From positions 1 through 9,457 of the forward strand of contig JAENWO010000074.1 of NCBI GenBank assembly GCA_016649925.1: a stretch of DNA of 9,457 nt. Direction: 5' to 3'. A model generated the notes under the pieces. The model saw only the letters and a program-made list of their open reading frames with translations, had not been told where the DNA came from and searched no databases. The translations under genes and the position numbers were made by a program. This DNA is from Actinomycetales bacterium. Its GTDB lineage: Bacteria > Actinomycetota > Actinomycetes > Actinomycetales > Beutenbergiaceae. This document shows positions 1 to 7,882 of this stretch, one piece after another. The number at the start of each line of letters is the position of its first letter. The first letter of the stretch is position 1.

Positions 1-1
1 C

Positions 2-601
2 ACCGTGCCGACGGCGACGGACACCTCGAGCGTCGTGGCCCAGGGAGTCGGGCTGGTTCCACCGTCCTACGACCGGTACGGGTGGGTGTGGACCGCGAAC
101 GCGGCGAACTCCGGTGCCCTGATCGCCGGTGCCGTGGACCACGAGCAGGTCGCGGTCGCGGCGCAGGTGCTCGCGCACACCCAGGTCAAGGCGGTCCGGG
201 TCAGCCGGGACGGGACGCGCGTCGCCGTCATCTTCGTGGCCGAGGGCGTGGTCGAGGTGCAGGTCGCCGCGATCGGGCGTGACGCCGACGGCGTCCCCGT
301 CCAGCTCGGTGCGCCCCTCGCCATCGCCGAAACCCTCCTGACGGCGTCCGCCCTGGCGTGGGTGGACGAGCAGACGATCGCGGTGCTCGGGGTGAGCGGC
401 ACCGCCAACACGGTGCATCTGGTGACCGTGGGCGGCCCCTCGATCGCGCTCCCGAGCGTCGCCGACGCCACCTCGATCGCCTCCGGCCGTGGCGACCGTG
501 AGCTCTACGTCGCCACCACCGAGGGTGCCCTCTACGCGCGCAGCGGCAACGGCTGGCGGCGGGTGGCCGAGGGGGTCGCCGATCCGGCGTTCCCGGGCTG
601 A
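2..601 (+). CDS. lpqB: LpqB-family lipoprotein, C-terminal part (5' end outside window)
   Basis: Only the last 199 residues are visible, and the reading frame is open at the left edge, so the GTG at position 5 is an internal valine rather than a start. LpqB is a secreted lipoprotein encoded beside mtrA-mtrB in actinobacteria. It is reported to interact with the sensor kinase MtrB and affect envelope and cell-cycle control. The visible part corresponds to the beta-propeller/C-terminal domain: PPSYDRYGWVWT (visible residues 20-31) and a strand like VRVSRDGTRVAVI are characteristic, and the protein ends in a short VADPAFPG tail as I recall for the family. The alternating hydrophobic strands with GT/DG turns fit a propeller blade pattern. 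mtrAB would be expected just left of the window. It reads towards comF, with a 156-bp gap containing tandem repeats. Recognition is from motifs only, without a database search. Confidence 0.9.
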   Translation, partial: TVPTATDTSSVVAQGVGLVPPSYDRYGWVWTANAANSGALIAGAVDHEQVAVAAQVLAHTQVKAVRVSRDGTRVAVIFVAEGVVEVQVAAIGRDADGVPVQLGAPLAIAETLLTASALAWVDEQTIAVLGVSGTANTVHLVTVGGPSIALPSVADATSIASGRGDRELYVATTEGALYARSGNGWRRVAEGVADPAFPG

Positions 602-602
602 T

Positions 603-655
603 CCGCCGGGTCGCGCCTTGCCCGCCGGGTCGCGCCTTGCCCGCCGGGTCGCGCC
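603..655. repeat. 19-bp tandem repeat, about 2.8 copies, lpqB-comF gap
   Basis: Two identical 19-bp units (ccgccgggtcgcgccttgc) lie at 603-621 and 622-640, followed by a 15-bp partial copy at 641-655. The array begins two bases after the lpqB stop codon. The rest of the gap (656-757) shows no gene or clear terminator. A copy-number-variable minisatellite is the simplest reading; no function is visible. Confidence 0.9.
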
Positions 656-757
656 GGTCCGTGCCTCTTGGTCCACCGGTCCGCCGGGATGCGGGCTCGT
701 CCCCGGCTGCGCCCGGCGCGATCCCGCTCACCACCTCCGACGGCGCAGCCTGGCCGG

Positions 758-1600
758 ATGAGGCAGCTGAGCGAACCCCGGCCGAGCGCTGGGGCGGACG
801 CCACAGACACGGCCGTCGGCGCGGAGCGTGCCGCGTGGAGGTCGTGGGCCATCGGCCTGCTCGCCGACGTCGGGGCGCTCGTGCTTCCCGTGGAGTGCGC
901 CGGCTGCGGTGAGACGGACCTGAGCCTGTGCCCGTCCTGCCTCGACCTGCTGCACCAGGTGCCTCGCCGGTGCGAGGAGGACGCCGTGTACCTGTCGGTC
1001 CGCGACGCGCGGGGCGGCCCGACGGCCCTGCCTCTGCCGACCTGGGCCCTCGCCCCCTATGCCCGCGCGATGCGTCGGATCGTGCTCGGCTGGAAGGCGC
1101 ACGACCGCACGGACGTCGTTCCGGCGCTCGCGGCTGCAGGTGAGGACGCCGGGCGGTACCTGGCCGGGGCGATCACCTGGGCGCCCGCACCCCGGACCCC
1201 GGTGATCGTGCTGCCTGCGCCGTCCGGCTGGCGACGAAGGCTCTCGAGACGGTTCGTCGTCGGGGACCTGGCGGACGCCGTCGGGCGTGGTCTGGCGGAC
1301 GGACTGGACCCGGCTCGCTCCGTGTGGGTGGTCGACGCACTGCGGCGCTCGGGCGGTCGGTCGCACGCCCTGGGGGCGGCGGCTCGGGGGCGGGACCGGC
1401 GTTCCGCCGTGCGCGTGGTGACCCGGCTACCGGCCGGCGCTGCGTGCCTCCTCGTGGACGACGTCGTCACCACCGGGGCCACGCTCGCGGCCTGCCGGGC
1501 GGCGCTGGAACAGGTCGGGGTGAGCGTCGTGGGGGCGTTCGCGCTCGCCGCGACGCCGAGGCCGGGCACGTCGACGTGGCGCGCGACACCCGCTGGATGA
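758..1600 (+). CDS. comF: ComF-family phosphoribosyltransferase (zinc ribbon + PRTase)
   Basis: This is a 280-residue protein of the ComF/GntX family, a type I phosphoribosyltransferase fold fused to an N-terminal zinc ribbon. In naturally competent bacteria ComF is a cytoplasmic protein needed for DNA uptake; in most actinobacteria its role is unknown. The zinc ribbon is visible as CAGC (C47, C50) and CPSC (C58, C61). The PRPP-binding loop is LLVDDVVTTGATL (231-243), and a central YARAMRRIVLGWKAH segment (101-115) is typical of the family. The segment before the PRPP loop, usually a QxGLSxxxR-type motif, reads RSHALGAAAR (201-210) and is divergent. I chose ATG 758 because the upstream in-frame starts (TTG 668, ATG 689) add only an Arg/Pro-rich, low-complexity extension; no good ribosome site precedes any of them. 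No other competence gene is in view. Confidence 0.88.
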   Translation: MRQLSEPRPSAGADATDTAVGAERAAWRSWAIGLLADVGALVLPVECAGCGETDLSLCPSCLDLLHQVPRRCEEDAVYLSVRDARGGPTALPLPTWALAPYARAMRRIVLGWKAHDRTDVVPALAAAGEDAGRYLAGAITWAPAPRTPVIVLPAPSGWRRRLSRRFVVGDLADAVGRGLADGLDPARSVWVVDALRRSGGRSHALGAAARGRDRRSAVRVVTRLPAGAACLLVDDVVTTGATLAACRAALEQVGVSVVGAFALAATPRPGTSTWRATPAG

Positions 1601-1628
1601 ATCGCTGTAGTTTCCGGCGCGACTGGAC

Positions 1629-1634
1629 TAGCGT
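1629..1634 (+). promoter_or_regulatory. Candidate -10 hexamer TAGCGT upstream of small ORF and hpf
   Basis: TAGCGT fits the actinobacterial TANNNT -10 element. It lies exactly 6 nt before ATG 1641, so transcription would begin at or next to that ATG, giving a leaderless small ORF. It would also give hpf an untranslated leader of about 180 nt. No convincing -35 lies 16-18 nt upstream. It is the best promoter candidate in the comF-hpf gap. Confidence 0.5.
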
Positions 1635-1640
1635 CGGGTG

Positions 1641-1769
1641 ATGGAGCAGGAGACGGGCGAGGGCGCGATGCGCACCTCGCCCGACGTGTCTTGCGGGGAG
1701 GTGGTGCCACGCGCGCACGAACCGCGTCGGCGAGTGACGAAGTCGCAGCGCGGTACCCGTCAGCCGTAG
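1641..1769 (+). CDS. Putative leaderless small protein or leader peptide upstream of hpf (42 aa)
   Basis: This is an ATG-initiated 42-codon ORF ending in TAG, located between comF and hpf. I do not recognise the product. It starts with an acidic stretch (MEQETGEGAM), has one cysteine (C18), and ends in a basic Arg/Lys-rich tail (residues 29-40) with consecutive Arg codons CGT-CGG-CGA. Evidence for translation is indirect: a TAGCGT hexamer 6 nt upstream of the ATG suits leaderless initiation, and 35 of 42 codons end in G or C, as in neighbouring genes, including nearly all of the first 22. It stops 54 nt before the hpf start, so it could be a regulatory leader peptide, a free small protein, or chance in GC-rich DNA, where long open frames are common. 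No other recognisable start signal serves it. Confidence 0.35.
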   Translation: MEQETGEGAMRTSPDVSCGEVVPRAHEPRRRVTKSQRGTRQP

Positions 1770-1813
1770 CCGGACCATCCGGTCAGGCTTCGGTCATCCC
1801 ATTGATGTATTTC

Positions 1814-1818
1814 GGAGG
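1814..1818 (+). promoter_or_regulatory. Ribosome binding site of hpf
   Basis: GGAGG lies 5 nt before ATG 1824. It is a near-perfect Shine-Dalgarno sequence, the strongest in the window, and it fixes the hpf start. Confidence 0.85.
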
Positions 1819-1823
1819 TCGTC

Positions 1824-2477
1824 ATGGAGATCGTCGTTGTCAGCCGTCACACCGAGGTGCCCGAGCGGTTTCGGCGGCACGTGGAGGAGAAGCTCTCCAA
1901 GGTCGCGCAGCTCGCTCCGTACGCACAGCGCGTGGACGTCGAGGTGACCCACGAGAACAACCCGCGGCTGGCCGAGAAGTCCGAGCGGGTGGAGCTCACG
2001 GTGCGGATGAAGGGCCCCGTGGTGCGGGCGGAGGCGAGTGCCCCGGACCGCTACGCAGCGCTGGACGTGGCCACGACGAAGCTCCTCGAACGACTCCGAA
2101 GGGCCCGGGACCGGCGCAAGTCGCACCACGGCCGTGGTGAGCCGATCGTGGCGCAGGACGTGCTCCCCCTCGACCTCGAGACGCCCGACGTCTATGACAT
2201 GGCCACGACGCTGCGCGCGCCCACGGAGCCGGGTGTCGCCGTCGAGGCGCAGCTCGGTGACTCACCGGTGATCGTCCGCCAGAAGGTGCACGAGACGACG
2301 CCGATGACGGTGGACCAGGCGCTCGCCGAGATGGAGATGGTGGGGCACCCCTTCTTCCTGTTCGTCGACTCGGAGACGGCTCAGCCCTGCGTGGTCTACC
2401 ACCGCCGCGGATGGACGTACGGGGTGATCCGGCTGAACGCCGAGATGCGCGAGGCCGAGCCGGTGCACGCGGGCTGA
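1824..2477 (+). CDS. hpf: Ribosome hibernation promoting factor, long form
   Basis: This 217-residue protein matches the long HPF (YvyD/RaiA-like) class. It binds the 30S decoding region and dimerises 70S ribosomes into inactive 100S particles in stationary phase or stress. The N-terminal domain (about 1-100) shows the family's beta-alpha-beta-beta-beta-alpha pattern: MEIVVVSRHTEVPERFRRHV, then VDVEVTHENN, VELTVRMKG, and an alpha helix with a basic LERLRRARDRRK end. A variable linker (about 101-148) leads to the C-terminal dimerisation domain (about 149-205) with VIVRQKVHETTPMTVDQA, EMEMVGHPFFLFVD and VVYHRRGWTYGVIRL. The length is usual for actinobacterial long HPF. The start is fixed by GGAGG 5 nt upstream. 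It appears to be monocistronic, apart from a possible upstream small ORF, because a strong intrinsic terminator follows 24 nt after the stop. Confidence 0.96.
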   Translation: MEIVVVSRHTEVPERFRRHVEEKLSKVAQLAPYAQRVDVEVTHENNPRLAEKSERVELTVRMKGPVVRAEASAPDRYAALDVATTKLLERLRRARDRRKSHHGRGEPIVAQDVLPLDLETPDVYDMATTLRAPTEPGVAVEAQLGDSPVIVRQKVHETTPMTVDQALAEMEMVGHPFFLFVDSETAQPCVVYHRRGWTYGVIRLNAEMREAEPVHAG

Positions 2478-2501
2478 GGACCCTCTCGCCCTGACGCACG
2501 G

Positions 2502-2536
2502 ACGACGCCCCGGCCCTGGTGGCCGGGGCGTCGTTT
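2502..2536 (+). terminator. Intrinsic terminator downstream of hpf
   Basis: A perfect 14-bp GC-rich stem (2502-2515 pairing with 2521-2534) closes a 5-nt loop (ctggt), and its 3' end runs into TTT. It lies 24 nt after the hpf stop and isolates hpf from the next gene. The U-tract is short, as is usual in high-GC actinobacteria. Confidence 0.88.
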
Positions 2537-2580
2537 CGCGCTGCGGCCGGACCGGTCGGCAGGAAGCGACGGCGTAACCC

Positions 2581-2646
2581 GCGTTTCCGGGGGCGGCTCG
2601 GCCGGCGCACCCCGCGTCGCCGGGGGCGGCTCGGCCGGCGCACCCC
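2581..2646. repeat. 33-bp tandem duplication upstream of the YcaQ-type gene
   Basis: Two adjacent 33-bp units (2581-2613 and 2614-2646) differ at only two positions. The shared core includes gggggcggctcggccggcgc. The array ends about 20 nt before the candidate -10 of the next gene, so its right edge lies where a -35 would be. In the YcaQ frame it would read as a duplicated 11-residue Arg-rich segment (RGRLGRRTP), but the better start lies downstream, so I treat it as non-coding. Confidence 0.9.
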
Positions 2647-2665
2647 GGATGTCACCGGCTGGTCC

Positions 2666-2671
2666 TACCCT
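2666..2671 (+). promoter_or_regulatory. Candidate -10 hexamer TACCCT, leaderless start of YcaQ-type gene
   Basis: TACCCT (TANNNT type) is followed by 6 nt and then GTG 2678. This is the spacing expected when the transcript starts at the initiation codon. There is no Shine-Dalgarno sequence before the GTG and no clear -35. This site decides the start I chose for the gene. Confidence 0.6.
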
Positions 2672-2677
2672 GATCCG

Positions 2678-3913
2678 GTGACCCGCACGCTGACCCTCGG
2701 CCAGGCTCGCCGGATCGCCGTCGCAGCGCAGGGGCTCGCCGGGCCGCCCCGGCAGACGCGCCCGGCCGGAGGTGTGACGATGGCGCACGTGCAGCGTCTC
2801 CTCGACCGGATCGGACTGTTGCAGATCGACTCCGTCAACGTCGTCGCCCGCGCCCATCTCCTGCCGGTGTTCTCCCGCCTGGGTCCCTACGACATCTCGC
2901 TGCTCGGCCGTGCCTCACTCGGGACGCCTGCGCGTCCCCGTCGCCTCGTGGAGTACTGGGCGCACGAGGCGTCCTACATCCCACCCCGGACCTACCGCTT
3001 GCTGCGCTGGCGGATGGAGGCTCACCGGGAGCACGGCTGGGCTGCCAGCCGGCTGCGGGAGACGCCAGACGCTTTCGTCCGCGTGCTGGACATCGTGGCC
3101 GAGCACGGCCCGGTGACCGCCTCCCAGGTGCATTCGCTGCTCGGCCATGAGCGCAGCGCGAAGGTGAGCTGGGGCTGGAACTGGACCGTCGCGAAGGTGG
3201 CACTCGAGGGATGCTTCGCGGTCGGTGCGATCGCGGCCGCACACCGGACCTCACAGTTCGAGCGGGCCTACGACCTCACCGAGCGCGTGCTGCCGGCCGC
3301 GGTGCTCGCGGGGCCGGAGCTCGGGAGGACCGAGTCGGTCATCGAGCTGGTCGAGATCTCCGCCCGCGCCCACGGGCTCGGGACGCTGCGGTGCCTCGCG
3401 GACTACTTCCGGCTCCGCATCGAGCCCACGCGGGCCGCGGTCGCGCACCTGGTCGCCACCGGCGTGCTCGAGGAGGTCCTCGTGCGCGGCTGGGACCGTC
3501 CCGTGTACCTGCACACCGAGGCATGGGTGCCGCGTACAGTTTCGGGTCGGGCTCTCCTCGCGCCGTTCGACCCGCTCGTCTTCGAACGCCGTCGTCTCGA
3601 GGAGCTGTTCGGCATGCACTACCGGATCGAGATCTACACACCGGCCCACAAACGCGTGCACGGCTACTACGTGCTGCCGTTCCTCCTCGGGGACCGGCTC
3701 GTGGCGCGGGTGGACCTCAAGGCTGACCGCGCCGCCGGGGGGCTGCTCGTGCGGTCCGCGTTCGCCGAGGAGGAGGCACCGGTCGGGACCGCGGAGGAGC
3801 TCGCCGCCGAGCTGCGGGTGATGGCCCAGTGGTTGGGGCTGTCCGACGTCGTCGTCCCCGCCGGGGCGCGCGGTGACCTGGTGCCGGCACTGCGCGCGCT
3901 GGGCACCGTCTGA
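2678..3913 (+). CDS. ycaQ: YcaQ/AlkX-family winged-helix DNA glycosylase
   Basis: This 411-residue protein belongs to the HTH_42/YcaQ family (COG3214 type). E. coli YcaQ (AlkX) and Streptomyces AlkZ are DNA glycosylases that unhook interstrand crosslinks and remove bulky alkyl-purines. Family signatures visible here are the catalytic-loop motif QID (Q49-I50-D51) within LLQIDSVNVVARAHLLPVFSRLGPYD (residues 47-72), VEYWAHEASYIP (91-102), a winged-helix segment with GPVTASQVHSLL (144-155), and the strongly conserved C-terminal block from LLAPFDPLVFERRRLEELF (293-311) to RIEIYTP and GYYVLPFLLGDRLVARVDLKADR (329-351). QxD rather than QxQ places it with the AlkX/YcaQ subtype, not AlkZ. GTG 2678 is preferred because TACCCT sits 6 nt upstream; the frame is open back to 2519 but that part is repeat DNA. 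The substrate is inferred from family only. Confidence 0.88.
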   Translation: MTRTLTLGQARRIAVAAQGLAGPPRQTRPAGGVTMAHVQRLLDRIGLLQIDSVNVVARAHLLPVFSRLGPYDISLLGRASLGTPARPRRLVEYWAHEASYIPPRTYRLLRWRMEAHREHGWAASRLRETPDAFVRVLDIVAEHGPVTASQVHSLLGHERSAKVSWGWNWTVAKVALEGCFAVGAIAAAHRTSQFERAYDLTERVLPAAVLAGPELGRTESVIELVEISARAHGLGTLRCLADYFRLRIEPTRAAVAHLVATGVLEEVLVRGWDRPVYLHTEAWVPRTVSGRALLAPFDPLVFERRRLEELFGMHYRIEIYTPAHKRVHGYYVLPFLLGDRLVARVDLKADRAAGGLLVRSAFAEEEAPVGTAEELAAELRVMAQWLGLSDVVVPAGARGDLVPALRALGTV

Positions 3914-3918
3914 GGGGT

Positions 3919-3942
3919 GGCTCCCCTGCGGAGGTGGGAGCC
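3919..3942 (+). terminator. Possible weak hairpin terminator after the YcaQ-type gene
   Basis: A 7-bp perfect stem (ggctccc at 3919-3925 with gggagcc at 3936-3942) and a 10-nt loop begin 5 nt after the TGA. There is no U-tract, so termination is uncertain. The 3' arm falls inside the first copy of the 39-nt direct repeat; the second copy lacks the matching 5' arm. Confidence 0.3.
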
Positions 3943-4034
3943 GCCGTCGGGCGTGCTGGCGCGAGGTGCGACTCCGTCCGAGGGGAGATGTGCCCCGGAG
4001 GTGGGAGCCGCCGTCGGGCGTGCTGGCGCGAGGT
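3929..4034. repeat. Direct repeat upstream of secA (39-nt identical core, 67-bp period)
   Basis: An identical 39-nt segment occurs at 3929-3967 and 3996-4034. Weaker similarity extends on both sides (gagggg at 3912 and 3980; ctccg-containing stretches after each core), so the unit is a tandem duplication of about 67-68 bp spanning roughly 3912-4046. It fills most of the 232-bp gap between the YcaQ-type gene and secA and lies upstream of the candidate secA promoter. Confidence 0.93.
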
Positions 4035-4082
4035 CCGCTCCGCCCAGGGCGAATCGCTGCGGGAGCAGGTGGCGCTCTCGCC

Positions 4083-4088
4083 TACGAT
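4083..4088 (+). promoter_or_regulatory. Candidate -10 hexamer for secA
   Basis: TACGAT fits TANNNT and lies about 57 nt before GTG 4146, which predicts a 5' UTR of about 50 nt containing the secA ribosome site. No -35 match is evident 16-18 nt upstream. It sits just downstream of the duplicated segment. Confidence 0.5.
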
Positions 4089-4135
4089 GGACGTCAGCAC
4101 CGGCGTCGCACGACGCGGGTGAGTTCCTACCGACC

Positions 4136-4140
4136 GGGAG
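4136..4140 (+). promoter_or_regulatory. Ribosome binding site of secA
   Basis: GGGAG lies 5 nt before GTG 4146. It supports this GTG over the open frame extending back to 3873, which crosses the upstream repeat. Confidence 0.65.
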
Positions 4141-4145
4141 TTTGC

Positions 4146-7136
<2,991 letters not shown>

Positions 7137-7163
7137 TCAGGTTGTCGCCGGATGTCCGGCTGG

Positions 7164-7186
7164 CGGGTCGTGCGCTGGGCGACCCG
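7164..7186. terminator. Possible hairpin in the convergent secA / Rv3235-family gap
   Basis: A 7-bp perfect stem (cgggtcg 7164-7170 with cgacccg 7180-7186) closes a 9-nt loop, 27 nt after the secA stop. A smaller hairpin (gccgg 7147-7151 with ccggc 7156-7160) precedes it. Neither has a T-run on either strand, so termination is only suggested by position. Confidence 0.3.
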
Positions 7187-7201
7187 GCATGACCCGGCGC
7201 G

Positions 7202-7261
7202 GGCCCGGCACGGTCTGGCCCGGCGCGGTCTGGCCCGGCGCGGTCTGACCCGGCACGGTCT
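7202..7261. repeat. 4 x 15-bp tandem repeat between convergent genes
   Basis: Four 15-bp units lie at 7202-7216, 7217-7231, 7232-7246 and 7247-7261, with consensus ggcccggcgcggtct. The two inner units are identical; the outer ones carry one or two substitutions. Degenerate gacccgg fragments continue to the left (7181-7201). The array lies outside both flanking genes. Confidence 0.92.
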
Positions 7262-7285
7262 TGCACGCACGCCGACCGCCGTCGG

Positions 7286-7828
7286 TCAGCCGATCTGGAG
7301 CGCCGTGGCGCGCCAGCGGCCTCGATGCACCTCGATGCGGATCGCCGCGGCGCGGACGCGCTCGCCGTCGTGCACCACGACGGAGGCTTCGCATGTGGTG
7401 GGGCTGATCTCGCACGCGTGGACGCGGCGCACCGTCACGGGGTGGGGCCGCTGGGGCCGACCCGCGATCTGCACGCCGAGCACCGCGCGTCGGTTCAACG
7501 CGGTCCACAGCTCGGTGCTGAGCCAGCGGGAAAGCTGAGCGGTCGGTCGAGCCCCGACCAGTGCCTCCACCGCGGCGCGGACCAGGGTCCCGCACCACGT
7601 CGCGGCGTCCGGGAGCTCCGGCAGGCCGCGGTCGGACCAGACCAGATGTGGTCCGCGACCCTCGTCCTCCTCCCGGGCGGCCGGTGTTCCCGGCCCTTCG
7701 AAGCGCACCCGGTCCCACGTGCGGCGCTCCTCGGGTGTGGCGGGCAGCACTCGCAGGGGTGGTACCTGCGGTGGTGGTTGCGCCGGCATCGGAGCCAGGG
7801 GCAGTCGGGCGATAGAGGGTGCGCTCAT
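7286..7828 (-). CDS. Rv3235-family protein
   Basis: This 180-residue soluble protein resembles the Rv3235 family, small actinobacterial proteins of unknown function found near secA. It has a Pro-rich N-terminus (about 1-32) without signal peptide or membrane segment. A helical core (about 74-114: WCGTLVRAAVEALVGARP, then LSRWLSTELWTALNRR) is the recognisable family part. It is followed by alternating strands (VRRVHACEIS, EASVVVHDGERVRAAAIRIEVHRGRWRATALQIG) ending exactly at the C-terminus. AGGAG 7 nt before ATG 7828 fixes the start. It lies 54 nt downstream of the LysM gene on the same strand and is probably its operon partner, which suggests a shared envelope- or division-related role, but that is inference. 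It converges with secA. Confidence 0.8.
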   Translation of the reverse strand: MSAPSIARLPLAPMPAQPPPQVPPLRVLPATPEERRTWDRVRFEGPGTPAAREEDEGRGPHLVWSDRGLPELPDAATWCGTLVRAAVEALVGARPTAQLSRWLSTELWTALNRRAVLGVQIAGRPQRPHPVTVRRVHACEISPTTCEASVVVHDGERVRAAAIRIEVHRGRWRATALQIG

Positions 7829-7835
7829 AGGGGGA

Positions 7836-7840
7836 CTCCT
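7836..7840 (-). promoter_or_regulatory. Ribosome binding site of the Rv3235-family gene
   Basis: On the minus strand AGGAG is followed by 7 nt and ATG (7828-7826). It sits in the 54-nt gap after the LysM gene stop, consistent with translation from a shared transcript. Confidence 0.75.
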
Positions 7841-7882
7841 CGGTGCGTGTCGGTTCGGTGGGATCCAGCTGCCGGTGACGCG

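Noticed and set aside
228..734. Minus-strand open frame opposite lpqB and the 19-bp repeats
   Set aside because: Arg/Pro/Gly-rich translation typical of a GC-rich shadow frame, opposite a recognised LpqB domain.
2519..2677. In-frame N-terminal extension of the YcaQ-type protein
   Set aside because: It starts inside the hpf terminator, crosses the 33-bp tandem repeat and encodes only Arg-rich low-complexity sequence. GTG 2678 matches the family N-terminus and has a properly placed -10.
3873..4145. In-frame N-terminal extension of SecA
   Set aside because: It overlaps the end of the YcaQ-type gene and the duplicated leader. The canonical SecA N-terminus begins at GTG 4146 with GGGAG upstream.
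7202..7261. Possible CRISPR-like array
   Set aside because: The 15-bp units are directly adjacent with no spacers, and no cas gene is present; it is a simple tandem repeat.
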